A stretch of 64,000 nucleotides of DNA from Ensifer sesbaniae (GTDB taxonomy: Bacteria > Pseudomonadota > Alphaproteobacteria > Rhizobiales > Rhizobiaceae), in contig NZ_JABEKU010000001.1 of NCBI RefSeq assembly GCF_013283665.1, positions 1,922,001 through 1,986,000 on the forward strand, in the 5' to 3' direction. This document shows positions 36,314 through 44,426 of this stretch, in pieces (positions within the stretch are counted from its first letter, which is position 1; each line of letters opens with the position of its first letter). Both the position numbers and the translations under genes were made by a program. A model generated the notes under the pieces. It saw only the letters and a program-made list of their open reading frames with translations. It made no database searches and was not told the origin of the DNA.

Positions 36314-36320
36314 CGCATTC

Positions 36321-37361
36321 CTATCCAACTGATTCGTATGGCACCGCAATGTGGGAAGACGTCTTCAACCAGGCCGGCACCGGCAGTCCCTTGGAGACCA
36401 GGAAGTCCGGATTGAAGAGCTTCGACTGGTAGCGGTTACCATAGTCGCAGAGGATCGTCACGATCGTATGTCCTGGACCGAGCTCCCTGGCGAGCCGCAC
36501 GGCACCGGCAATGTTGATGCCCGTCGAGCCGCCGACGCAGATGCCTTCCCGTTCGATCAGGTCGAAGACGTAGGGAACGGCTTCCGAATCCGGAATCTGG
36601 TAGGAGAAGTCCGGCGTAAAGCCTTCGAGATTGGCGGTGATGCGGCCCTGGCCGATGCCCTCGGTAATCGAGCTGCCCTCGGCCTTCAGTTCGCCGCTGG
36701 TGTAGTAGCTGTAAAGCGCTGCGCCCTGCGGATCCGCAAGGCCGATCTTGATTGCTGGGTTCTTCGCCTTCAGCCCCAGTGCGACGCCCGCCAGCGTTCC
36801 GCCGGAGCCGACGGCGCAGATGAAGCCATCGACCTTGCCGTCCGTGTCGCGCCAGATCTCGGGCGCCGTGGTTTCCACATGCGCGTCACGGTTGGCGACG
36901 TTGTCAAACTGGTTCGCCCAGATGGCGCCGTTCGGTTCTGTCTTTGCCAATTGCTCGGCGAGCCGGCCGGAGAGCTTCACGTAGTTGTTGGGGTTCTTGT
37001 AGGGAACAGCCGGCACTTCGACGAGCTCGGCGCCAAGCAGCCGCAAGGCGTCCTTCTTCTCCTGGCTCTGGGTTTCGGGAATGACGATCACGGTGCGATA
37101 ACCAAGCGCCTGGCCGACGAGCGCAAGCCCAATGCCCGTATTGCCGGCCGTACCTTCGACGATGACGCCGCCGGGGCGGAGCTGCCCGCTCCGTTCCGCG
37201 TGACGGATGATCGACAGCGCGGCGCGGTCCTTGACCGACTGTCCCGGATTGAGGAACTCGGCCTTGCCGAGGATGTCGCAGCCCGTGGCTTCAGACACGG
37301 CCTTCAGCCGAATCAAGGGTGTGTTGCCGATCGCTTCGAGGACGGACGGTAGAATGGTCAT
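36321..37361 (-). CDS. cysK: Cysteine synthase (O-acetylserine sulfhydrylase)
   Basis: A fold-type II PLP enzyme that makes cysteine from O-acetylserine and sulfide. The 346-aa protein has the PLP lysine in GQSVKDRAALSII (~residue 44), the substrate loop EGTAGNTGIGLAL and the PLP phosphate loop VGSGGTLAG. It is about 30 residues longer than E. coli CysK, with extra C-terminal sequence LPVPAWLKTS. This matches a rhizobial and actinobacterial CysK2-like branch; alternative sulfur donors are possible. The ATG at 37361 lacks a strong ribosome site. It heads the cysK-alaX-sseA-GNAT operon. Confidence 0.92.
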   Translation of the reverse strand: MTILPSVLEAIGNTPLIRLKAVSEATGCDILGKAEFLNPGQSVKDRAALSIIRHAERSGQLRPGGVIVEGTAGNTGIGLALVGQALGYRTVIVIPETQSQEKKDALRLLGAELVEVPAVPYKNPNNYVKLSGRLAEQLAKTEPNGAIWANQFDNVANRDAHVETTAPEIWRDTDGKVDGFICAVGSGGTLAGVALGLKAKNPAIKIGLADPQGAALYSYYTSGELKAEGSSITEGIGQGRITANLEGFTPDFSYQIPDSEAVPYVFDLIEREGICVGGSTGINIAGAVRLARELGPGHTIVTILCDYGNRYQSKLFNPDFLVSKGLPVPAWLKTSSHIAVPYESVG

Positions 37362-37665
37362 TTTCAGAACCTCGTGCTTGAGGACAGGCGCCGGAGCAGG
37401 GCGACACAGCCAGGGAAATACGAACGGCGGCTGACGAAAATCGACAACGACCCCGGACCGCCGAAATGTTGGCGTGTTTTCGGCTCAGCCTGCACTTCAG
37501 GCAAGAAATAGCGTTTCGCCGCCGCTCTGTCCCGAACAAAAATCGTCTCCAAGGCATCTGGGGCTCCGCGGCAAGGACCGCTGCCGCGATGAAGGGCCGG
37601 GCTCGTCTCTTTCGCCAGAAGGAGATGCGTGCGTTTTTTCCGGCGCGTGCCGAGGAGTGAGAGTG
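37362..37665. other. Gap between cysK and SDR gene: no gene seen
   Basis: The 304-bp divergent region should hold both promoters. I see no RNA gene, repeat or credible protein gene. A 62-codon minus-strand frame here has no recognisable similarity or ribosome site. Confidence 0.5.
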
Positions 37666-38505
37666 ATGAGTATTCAGTCTGTGAAATCCGAACATAAACT
37701 GGCTTGGGTCACCGGCGCGAGCGCGGGCATTGGACGGGCGCTGGCGCTCAAGCTGGTGCGTGAAGGCTATTCGGTGGTCGTCACCGCCAGAAGCCACGAG
37801 AAACTGGTGGACCTGCAGCACGAGGCGGCCGGGGAGGGAAGGATCACCGTTCTCGACGGCGACGTCACCGACCCCAAGGACATGGAGCGCGTGCTGGCGG
37901 CGATCGAGTACGATCATGGCCACCTGTCGCTGGTGATCCTCAATGCCGGGGTGGCGGTCCCCGTGCGGGGAGACGATCTCCACCGCGAAGCCTTCGAGGA
38001 GAGCTTCGCGGTCAATCTCAACGGCGTGGTCAACTGCCTGCTGCCGGCCGTCGAGCATATGAAGGCGCAGGGATATGGCCACATCGCCATCGTGTCTTCC
38101 GTCGCCGGCTATGGCGGGTTGCCCACCAGCGCCGCCTACGGCGCCTCCAAGGCCGCGCTGATCAACATGGCCGAGAGCCTGAAGTTCGATCTCGACCGGA
38201 TCGGCATCCGGCTGCAGATCATCTGCCCCGGCTTTGTCGATACGCCGGGTACCGCGAGGATACGCTTCCCGCGCCCGGGCCTCGTCAGTGCCGAGCAGGC
38301 GGCGGATCGCATCGTCGCGGGCCTGAAGTCGCGACGCTTCGAGATCACCTTCCCGCGGCATTTCACCTACGCGGTGAAGCTCATGCGCCTGCTGCCCTAT
38401 AGTCTCTATTTCGCTCTTATCAGGCGGCTGACGGGTGTCGTTGCCGAGGCCAGAGAGGCGAAAAAACATGCCGGCTCCGGCGAGCGTCGGCGTCAGGCGG
38501 TGTGA
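37666..38505 (+). CDS. Short-chain dehydrogenase/reductase
   Basis: A 279-aa classical SDR oxidoreductase. The NAD(P)-binding motif is TGASAGIGRALAL (~residues 16-28), NAG is in LVILNAGVAVP, and the catalytic Ser and YxxxK are in IVSSVAGYGG and YGASKAAL. The C-terminal part with FPRHFTYAVKLMRLLPYSLYF is hydrophobic and basic, as in SDRs acting on lipids or attached to membranes. The substrate is unknown. The ATG at 37666 follows GAGGAGTGAGAGTG. Its 3' end overlaps the convergent SMR gene by 13 bp. Confidence 0.9.
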   Translation: MSIQSVKSEHKLAWVTGASAGIGRALALKLVREGYSVVVTARSHEKLVDLQHEAAGEGRITVLDGDVTDPKDMERVLAAIEYDHGHLSLVILNAGVAVPVRGDDLHREAFEESFAVNLNGVVNCLLPAVEHMKAQGYGHIAIVSSVAGYGGLPTSAAYGASKAALINMAESLKFDLDRIGIRLQIICPGFVDTPGTARIRFPRPGLVSAEQAADRIVAGLKSRRFEITFPRHFTYAVKLMRLLPYSLYFALIRRLTGVVAEAREAKKHAGSGERRRQAV

Positions 38506-38819
38506 AGCACCAGCACGGCGCCGAAGATGAGTGCGAGCCCGGCCCAGCCGATCGGCCTCAACTTCTGTCCGAAGAGCAGCCGTCCGCAGATGGCCGTGCC
38601 GAAGATTCCGGTCGCGCCGAGGACGGCGTAGGCGATCGCAAGCTCCATGCCCTTGACCGCTTCGGCAAGGAGCGCGAAGGCGGCAAGCACCAGCAGAATG
38701 GAGAGGGCCCCCCAACCGCGGCGGGCAAAGCCCTCCGATTTCGTCGAGGCGAGGTTCGCGGCAACATCGAGAATGCCCGCCATCACGGCCAGCGCGAAGT
38801 AGATGCTAGGCGCGCTCAC
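38493..38819 (-). CDS. Small multidrug resistance (SMR) subunit, MdtI-like
   Basis: A 108-aa four-helix membrane protein of the SMR family. Its sequence around KSEGFARRGWGALSILLVLA and LAEAVKGMELAIAYAVLGATG resembles E. coli MdtI, one half of the MdtJI spermidine exporter. The GTG start at 38819 has AAGGAGC 6 nt upstream and overlaps the end of the partner gene by 14 bp. Together they form a paired, hetero-oligomeric type SMR pump driven by protons. Spermidine as substrate is inference from similarity only. Confidence 0.88.
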   Translation of the reverse strand: MSAPSIYFALAVMAGILDVAANLASTKSEGFARRGWGALSILLVLAAFALLAEAVKGMELAIAYAVLGATGIFGTAICGRLLFGQKLRPIGWAGLALIFGAVLVLHTA

Positions 38820-39177
38820 TGGCTGCTCCTTCCGTCGCGGCTTCGTCCTCGTCGTGACGCTCGCCGGCATTGACGAGCAATATGCCGACGATCGCCATCG
38901 AAAGCCCCAGCATCTCGCGGCCGGTCAGCACATGGCCGAAGACGAATACCGAGACCAGCGTGATGATCGCGACACCCGAACCTTCCCAGATCGCATAGGC
39001 GACGCCGACGGAGATCGTCTTCACGGCCTTGGCCAGGAAGACGTAGGAGAGGGCGATCGAGACATACATGACGATGTGGCCGAGATAAGAGCCGCTCGAT
39101 GAGGCGGCCTTCATTACCGTCAGGCCCACCACTTCGGTCGCGATGGCGAGCGCGAGGAAAAACCATGCAAGACGCAT
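38806..39177 (-). CDS. SMR subunit, MdtJ-like
   Basis: A 123-aa four-helix SMR protein with the membrane-embedded glutamate in LAIATEVVGLTVMKAAS (~residue 15), needed for proton-coupled export. The signature VKTISVGVAYAIWEGSGVA is close to MdtJ. The C-terminus is a polar acidic tail (DEDEAATEGAA) that overlaps the start of the partner gene. GAAGG precedes the ATG. Overlapping, unequal partners are typical of obligate SMR pairs such as EbrAB or MdtJI, where the two subunits insert in opposite orientations. Confidence 0.88.
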   Translation of the reverse strand: MRLAWFFLALAIATEVVGLTVMKAASSSGSYLGHIVMYVSIALSYVFLAKAVKTISVGVAYAIWEGSGVAIITLVSVFVFGHVLTGREMLGLSMAIVGILLVNAGERHDEDEAATEGAASERA

Positions 39178-39257
39178 GCGGAACCTTCAAAAGAGAATTG
39201 GATCGACCGCCTCTTAAGCGCTGCGCGTGACGCGGTAAAGATGCGCCATACGCGTTC

Positions 39258-39466
39258 CTATTCGAACACGATCTGGCGAAGGGTGATGTTGCGGGCGCGG
39301 AAGCCGGCTTCGCAATAGTAGAAATAGAACTCCCATAGCCACTTGAAACGCAGGTCGAAGCCCAACGGCTCAATCCGGTTCCAGACGGACCAGAAGCGCT
39401 CGCGCCATTCGCCGAGTGTCCGGCGCAATCGATACCGAAGCCGAAGGCGTTGATCATGCGCAGGCC
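39258..39466 (-). pseudogene. Remnant of cyclopropane-fatty-acyl-phospholipid synthase (C-terminal part)
   Basis: The last 55 or so codons read like the C-terminus of CFA-type SAM methyltransferases: RTLGEWRERFWSVW, EPLGFDLRFKWLWEFY and YYCEAGFRARNITLRQI. A further family-like segment, GLRMINAFGFGID, lies directly upstream but in another frame. Restoring one C near 39431 would join GID to ARTLGEW. Nothing upstream of about 39466 matches the family, so over 80% of the gene is gone. It lies head to head with the photolyase remnant. Confidence 0.7.
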
Positions 39467-39473
39467 GACACCT

Positions 39474-39680
39474 ATGACAAAAGGCGGCGCCGATCATCGT
39501 CTGGTTCCGCAAGGATCTGCGCCTTGCGCGCTCTATTCGGAAGCTGGACGAACGCGGCGACGGCCCCACTGGGGGCGGCGCAGCAATGTGGTTGCACCAT
39601 GCGCTGGAGGCGTTAGGGGCGCCTCGGCCGCCAAGGCTCGCAACTTATCATCCGCGAGATCACAAGCGTGCCGAGAGAAC
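39474..39680 (+). pseudogene. Remnant of deoxyribodipyrimidine photolyase (N-terminal part)
   Basis: Segments of the photolyase N-terminal antenna domain can be read in three frames. ATGACAAAA at 39474 is followed, one frame on, by APIIVWFRKDLRLA (39487-39528). Then comes RGDGPTGGGAAMWLHHALEALG (photolyases have roughly GPLGAAQxWWLHHSLxAL). After another shift, GSQLIIRE corresponds to GSRLILRRG. An internal stretch of about 25 residues after RLA is missing, and everything beyond residue ~90 of the parent is gone. The gene is clearly dead. Confidence 0.72.
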
Positions 39681-39745
39681 CATGATGAACCCAGGCCTAC
39701 CGTGTAGAAGGGGATTGATCACCCGGGGAACACAGGTGCAAAATG

Positions 39746-39783
39746 AAAAAGAGCCATTCGCATTTCTGCAAACGGCTCTTTTT
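39746..39783. terminator. Terminator downstream of tRNA-Asn
   Basis: A perfect 10-bp stem AAAAAGAGCC/GGCTCTTTTT with an 18-nt loop lies just past the 3' end of tRNA-Asn. It is symmetrical and could stop transcription from either side. Confidence 0.88.
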
Positions 39784-39788
39784 GAAAC

Positions 39789-39863
39789 TGGCTCCCCGGG
39801 CCGGATTCGAACCGGCGACCTATCGATTAACAGTCGAGTGCTCTACCGCTGAGCTACCAGGGA
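39789..39863 (-). tRNA. tRNA-Asn (GUU)
   Basis: A 75-nt gene with encoded CCA. The anticodon arm CGACT-GTTAATCG gives GTT, the T arm is CCGGTTCGAATCCGG and the acceptor TCCCTGG pairs with CCGGGGA through one wobble. Confidence 0.96.
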
Positions 39864-40019
39864 TCATCCGCGCCGCTGTTTCGCTGTGCGCTTCAGAAGT
39901 GAGGCTGCTAATACGCATGCTTTTCTGATTTGCCAAGCGGTTTTTTCAAAAAAAATGACAAGTTCGGTTGCGAGGCTGTGGAGAAGTCCCCAATTGTGGG
40001 AAAAGACGCCGGATAGCGA

Positions 40020-40316
40020 ATGATGAATAAAAACAGGAAGCAGACGCATTTCGGGATTGATCCGCAGACGCGCCAGATCGTGCTCGGCAAATGGCGCATC
40101 ACCCTGCCGCAATCGCCGCTGCTGCGTATCCTGTTGGGCTCGCTCCTGGTGTTCTGCGGCTTACTCGGCTTTCTGCCGGTGCTCGGCTTCTGGATGATAC
40201 CGCTGGGCCTCATCGTCCTTTCGCACGATATCCCATCCGTTCGCCGCCGCCGTCGTCGCTTGGCTGTCTGGTGGGCACGCTGGCGCGGACGCGCGAATTC
40301 CTCCAACGGCTCGTGA
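40020..40316 (+). CDS. Small inner-membrane protein, unknown function
   Basis: A 98-aa protein with a polar N-terminus containing HFGIDPQTRQIVLGKWRITL, then two hydrophobic segments (about residues 36-52 and 53-69). Its C-terminus is extremely basic (RRRRRRLAVWWARWRGR), consistent with cytoplasmic location by the positive-inside rule. Two consecutive ATGs (40020 and 40023) compete, and neither has a strong ribosome site. I do not recognise a named family, but similar small proteins are common in rhizobia. It is not clearly linked to the next gene, 196 bp away. Confidence 0.7.
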   Translation: MMNKNRKQTHFGIDPQTRQIVLGKWRITLPQSPLLRILLGSLLVFCGLLGFLPVLGFWMIPLGLIVLSHDIPSVRRRRRRLAVWWARWRGRANSSNGS

Positions 40317-40512
40317 ACCGAGAGCTGCTGCCTACTATTTCTATGGATCGCGAAATGTTTGATCGATCCGGATCGCAACCGGCCAGAGCACTTCCACTTC
40401 CCGACGGTCTGATTCACACCGGCCCAGCGAGCCCCTTGTTGAGGGAGGCCGCCGAAAACTTTTCGGCAACCCATCAAACGCATAATGCGGTCGCGAATCA
40501 GGATGGGGACGC

Positions 40513-41235
40513 ATGGCCAAAGGCACTACGAAACGTCGAAGCCGGAATTCCGGTCGGAGCAGGGGTAAACAAGGCGGTATGGCACCGTGGTATCTGGCCG
40601 CGGCGCTGACCGTCGGCGGCGTGGTCGCCTATGATCACCGTGCCGAACTGAAACACTGGCCGGTGGCATCGGACGTGCTGGCATTCACGTCGCGGCATGA
40701 ATCGAAGCCGAAGCCCGTTCGCGTCGCTCAGAAAACGGACGAGCGTGCTGCCCAGCAGGTCGAAAGGCAGAAACCGAATCCGGTGACGAGAGTCGCACTT
40801 GCCGCGCCGGTGCCGTCCGTTGACGTCGGCGCAAAGGCGCCGACACCCGCGGTGCGGCCGAACGAGGAAGTGAAGACGGCATCCATCCGCACGGATCAGT
40901 TTTATTTCTGCGGGATTCGCAACGACAATTGCGTGATAGACGGCGCCACCTTCCTGTACCGCGGCGAAACGATCCGCGTGGCAGACGTCGACGCACCGCG
41001 CATCCGCCAGGCAAGTTGCGACAAGGAGCGTTCGCGCGGCTTTTACGCCAAGCAGCGCTTGCGCGAACTGCTGAATGCGGGGGACTTCAAGCTGGAAGCG
41101 GCGAGCGGTCGTCCGGATGCCGAGCCCGGCGAAAAGCTGCGGCTGGTCACCCGCGGCGACCAGTCCATCGGGCGCGTGCTCGTCTCCGAAGGGCTGGTGC
41201 GGCCGTGGACGGGGCACGCGACGCCTTGGTGCTGA
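40513..41235 (+). CDS. Membrane-anchored thermonuclease (SNase)-like protein
   Basis: A 240-aa protein with a very basic N-terminus, a membrane anchor (~residues 24-40), a Pro/Ala-rich linker and a C-terminal staphylococcal-nuclease-like OB fold. The conserved blocks are ETIRVADVDAPRI (~residues 156-168), KERSRGFYAKQRLREL and SIGRVLVSEGLVRPW. These hold the arginines and the glutamate expected for calcium-dependent nuclease activity, although the fold is short. It probably faces the periplasm. AGGATGGGGACGC precedes the ATG. Its target is unknown. Confidence 0.83.
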   Translation: MAKGTTKRRSRNSGRSRGKQGGMAPWYLAAALTVGGVVAYDHRAELKHWPVASDVLAFTSRHESKPKPVRVAQKTDERAAQQVERQKPNPVTRVALAAPVPSVDVGAKAPTPAVRPNEEVKTASIRTDQFYFCGIRNDNCVIDGATFLYRGETIRVADVDAPRIRQASCDKERSRGFYAKQRLRELLNAGDFKLEAASGRPDAEPGEKLRLVTRGDQSIGRVLVSEGLVRPWTGHATPWC

Positions 41236-41387
41236 GGCCAATCCGGGATGCGATCGGCGAGCTTCGCGATCGCTCTGTGGAAAGTACCGATCTTACAAAT
41301 CGACGGCGCGTTTTTCGGAAAATGCCTCTTGCGGTTTTTCTGCAATCATTCTAAATCCGCGCCAACGCTCGGTTATCCGAGCTGTGA

Positions 41388-41461
41388 GGCCTCGTGGCGG
41401 AGTGGTGACGCAGAGGACTGCAAATCCTTGTACCCCGGTTCAATTCCGGGCGAGGCCTCCA
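41388..41461 (+). tRNA. tRNA-Cys (GCA)
   Basis: A 74-nt gene with encoded CCA. GGCCTCG pairs with CGAGGCC, the anticodon loop CTGCAAA gives GCA, and the T arm is CCGGTTCAATTCCGG. Accessory DNA follows its 3' end, so it could be an integration site. Confidence 0.96.
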
Positions 41462-42121
41462 AACATTTTCACCAACGAATTCAATAGGCTGCAGTCGTGG
41501 TGAAGCGGGGATTTGTCTGCTTCCATGTCGCGTCATGTTGCAACGGGATTCCCTTGCGTGCCAAGCATTTCCACGAGGCGACGGCGAATCCACGCGACAT
41601 GGAATGCGACATGATCACCGCGAATCGGGTGCCAGAAACCCACTTACCAACTGCGCGTGCGTGAAAACTGGATCTCCCATCCTCGCCACCGACAAACACG
41701 TCGTAGCGCATCATGTATTCGGCCTTGAGGTGGACTCTCTCGATTGTGGCCGGAGGACAGGAACACGGCGCCTCGCCGGTCCTCATCATCTCGGCGACGA
41801 TGTCATCGGACGTTGCCCCTGGAAAGCTGTCATAGCGCCCACAGCGGCCTGTGGGAGAGCCTATGAGGGCTTGGAGGGGCGGCCGGGTTCAACCCGACTT
41901 TTTGTTGTTTTATTTTACCATTGACTAAAACGAGCGCTATGCGACCCTAAGGCCTCACGGTTGTGGGGGAATCGATGAAGAGTTACAGGATTCGGTACAC
42001 CTCGGTGGGGACTTTTGGTGCGTGGGCCTTCGCGCTGCCGCCAGTTGCCGCACACTTCCTTTTCCAAGAGAATTGGCCGCAACCATCGCATTCGTTACCT
42101 CTGGCGTGAGGGGAGGATCGA
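41462..42121. other. 660-bp region after tRNA-Cys without a convincing gene
   Basis: The coding bias seen elsewhere is weak here. A minus-strand frame of 102 codons (41481-41789, with YDVFVGGEDGRSSF and GTRFAVIMSHS) has no ribosome site and no family I recognise, so it may be a decayed gene. A small CGGGTT/AACCCG inverted repeat followed by a T-rich run lies near 41887-41920. No direct repeat of the tRNA-Cys 3' end was found downstream. Confidence 0.5.
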
Positions 42122-43303
42122 ATGCATTCGAAATGGTCGCGCCGCATCGCCGTGTTCGTGGCCGGCATTGGCATTGTGTTCGGCTATGGTGTTGTCTGGC
42201 CCAGCGTGACTGAGGCCATGTTCTGGGCCAAGCCGCATTCGATTACCGAAACCGTCAAATGGTTCCTGGATCGCGAGGGAATACCCGGCGCGGTCGTCGC
42301 ATTCGGTAAAGCTGGAGAGAAGCCGCGACTGCTGAGCTTTGGCGTTGCTGATCATGCGACCGGGCGTCCCATGCAAGACAACATGACGTTTCAAATAGCC
42401 AGCATCTCAAAGCTCATCACTGCAGAAGCAGTACTGACGTTGATAGATGATGGCCAACTGAGGCTTGACGATACACTCCAAAGCATCTTCCCATCCGTCG
42501 CCAAGGCCGAAGATCCCCGCTTCAGCAACATCACGGTTCGCCACCTGTTGCAACATACTTCCGGCTTGGGGTGGCGTCAGCATTTCGATCTGGTCGCGGC
42601 CGACAAGGAAACGTTCGCGCCGGCTGAGGCCTGTTTACCGGTCGTTCTTGAGCGCCAAAAGCGCCCCTTGGATAGCGACCCCGGCGAGGAAGCGGAATAC
42701 ACAGACTTCGGCCCCTGCTGGCTTGGCCTGATCGTCGCCAAGATCAGCGGGATGTCTTACGAACGGTTTGTCCAAACGCGCGTCCTGAACCGCCTGGGCC
42801 TCAAGAGAACGGGCCTCATTAGCGAAGCACCCGCGGAGGTCCGTCATCACGTTGTCGGCATGGACGCGGCCAGGACGCACTTCAACCCGTCTGCCGGCTG
42901 GATATCTACAGCCGAAGACCTTTACCGTTTCGCATCACGCACCATCCGGGACATCGAGGTTGCGGCTCCTGTGCCAGGCGAATTTCCTGAACAGTCCTTC
43001 GGTCTCGGATGGTGGATATGGCAGCGCGGGGCCGAGATCGATATCGCCCATACAGGAGCGCTGAACGGAACACGGGCAGTGGTCGCCCGCTCATCAGACG
43101 GAATCGTGATTGTCGCACTGTTCAACGGACGCGAAAGAGCCCGCGATTTGAGCCGTTTCGTTCGCATCCAGCATAGTCTCATCGACGCAGCTCGACGCGC
43201 CTATGAGCGCGCCTACAAAAGACGCAAATCCGGCTGGGCGCCTCGTAGGCTTATAACATCAGCCGAGGACGGTGCCGACGTACGGATTACCATGCCGTGC
43301 TGA
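42122..43303 (+). CDS. Serine hydrolase, class C beta-lactamase-like
   Basis: A 393-aa serine hydrolase of the beta-lactamase/transpeptidase fold. An N-terminal membrane anchor (residues ~9-29) is followed by SISK (SxxK, ~residues 93-96), a YTD tyrosine motif (~190) and HTG (~320). Together these form the catalytic set of EstB-like esterases and D-aminopeptidases rather than of a proven antibiotic resistance enzyme. It would act on the periplasmic side. GGGGAGGATCGA precedes the ATG. An acyltransferase gene follows 31 bp later, so the pair may add and remove acyl groups on one envelope polymer; that is inference. Confidence 0.88.
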   Translation: MHSKWSRRIAVFVAGIGIVFGYGVVWPSVTEAMFWAKPHSITETVKWFLDREGIPGAVVAFGKAGEKPRLLSFGVADHATGRPMQDNMTFQIASISKLITAEAVLTLIDDGQLRLDDTLQSIFPSVAKAEDPRFSNITVRHLLQHTSGLGWRQHFDLVAADKETFAPAEACLPVVLERQKRPLDSDPGEEAEYTDFGPCWLGLIVAKISGMSYERFVQTRVLNRLGLKRTGLISEAPAEVRHHVVGMDAARTHFNPSAGWISTAEDLYRFASRTIRDIEVAAPVPGEFPEQSFGLGWWIWQRGAEIDIAHTGALNGTRAVVARSSDGIVIVALFNGRERARDLSRFVRIQHSLIDAARRAYERAYKRRKSGWAPRRLITSAEDGADVRITMPC

Positions 43304-43334
43304 TCCATGAGACATTCGGAGTGGGGGCGGACGA

Positions 43335-44426
43335 GTGCAATCGTCTTCAGAGCAATACTTTGAAAAGCTGGATCACATCCGAGCGTTGGCCGCCTTCATG
43401 GTGTTCACTTGGCACTTCATCCATGCCGCCGGAGTGCCAGTAGGCTATGTCCCGACCTTGCCGGTGCTGTCATTGATCGAGGAAGGCCATACAGGCGTTT
43501 CGCTGTTCATGACGCTAAGCGGCTACCTGTTCGCCAAGCTGCTGGACGGCAGACAGATCATCTATAAGAACTTCCTGCGGAACCGGTCTGTCCGCCTACT
43601 GCCCTTATTGGCATTCGTGCTTCTGATCACGGCAGCGGGCTGGGTCGCCAACGGAACGCCGGTTCAAGAGGCTGCGGCATGGATCGCGCTTGGAAGCGTC
43701 CTCCCAATGTGGCCGAACGGCGCCTGGAGCATTACGGTAGAATGGCATTTCTACCTGATCCTTCCTGCGCTTCTCTTCATCGTCGGCATACGACGGGAAT
43801 CGGCTTTGATGCTGATCTTTGCGGCGATCGGGTTGCGCCTGAGCCTGTTCATCGCCGGCTGGGAGATCCAGCCGATTGGCTACTGGACAATCATCGGTCA
43901 CTTCGACCAGTTCGTCGCCGGGATATATGCCTGGCATCTCTACCAAGGTACACGCGTACGGCCCTTGGTGATCCTTGCGGTCGCCATGGTGTTCGTCACC
44001 TTCTACCACGGGTTCAACATCAGCGGCGGTTTCTATGGGTCTCAAGCATCGCCGGTATGGATCTATCTTCCCGCTGCCGAGGCCGCGTTCTACGCCGTGA
44101 TGATCGCCGCCTACGACGGATCGAAATTGACGCTACCCAAGCGGCTATCGGCCTCGATTTCCTTCGTAGGCACGGTCTCCTATTCGATCTACCTGCTTCA
44201 CTTTTGGTACTATGGCCCCGCTGCAAAAATGGTGACGCAGTATCTTGGTCTTCTGCCCTTTGGGCTTTCGCTTCTGTGTTCCCTGCTGGCTTTCGTGCTG
44301 TTCCTGCCGATCGCAGCACTCAGCTACCGATGCATCGAACAGCCGTTCTTGAAGCTCCGTAAGAGATACGCAAGGCGTGGCCCTCATTTTAAGCCGGAGG
44401 GCTCTTATACGGGTGCCCTGCGCTGA
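43335..44426 (+). CDS. Acyltransferase-3 (OafA/YrhL-like) membrane protein
   Basis: A 363-aa integral membrane acyltransferase with about ten spans. The catalytic histidine region is LDHIRALAAFMVFTWHFIH (~residues 12-30), and the typical VSLFMTLSGYLF and WSITVEWHFYLILP blocks follow. The C-terminus has SYSIYLLHFW and YRCIEQPFLKLRKR. Family members O-acetylate or otherwise acylate exopolysaccharide, O-antigen, Nod factor or peptidoglycan. The start codon is GTG at 43335 after GGGGGCGGACGA. It follows the serine hydrolase gene and probably shares its transcript. Confidence 0.9.
   Translation: MQSSSEQYFEKLDHIRALAAFMVFTWHFIHAAGVPVGYVPTLPVLSLIEEGHTGVSLFMTLSGYLFAKLLDGRQIIYKNFLRNRSVRLLPLLAFVLLITAAGWVANGTPVQEAAAWIALGSVLPMWPNGAWSITVEWHFYLILPALLFIVGIRRESALMLIFAAIGLRLSLFIAGWEIQPIGYWTIIGHFDQFVAGIYAWHLYQGTRVRPLVILAVAMVFVTFYHGFNISGGFYGSQASPVWIYLPAAEAAFYAVMIAAYDGSKLTLPKRLSASISFVGTVSYSIYLLHFWYYGPAAKMVTQYLGLLPFGLSLLCSLLAFVLFLPIAALSYRCIEQPFLKLRKRYARRGPHFKPEGSYTGALR

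Noticed and set aside
37364-37552. Leader peptide for cysK
   Set aside because: The minus-strand frame shows no Cys-rich stretch, no attenuator-like hairpin and no ribosome site.
39178-39260. Guanidine (ykkC-type) riboswitch before the SMR pair
   Set aside because: The leader lacks the conserved ACGR-type repeats and the protein pair resembles MdtJI rather than Gdx exporters.
41481-41789. Minus-strand 102-codon frame after tRNA-Cys
   Set aside because: No ribosome site and no recognised domain; kept only as a possible relic in the gap description.
42122-43303. Beta-lactam resistance gene
   Set aside because: The motifs (SISK, YTD, HTG) fit the broad EstB/D-aminopeptidase-like group; nothing shows penicillin hydrolysis.
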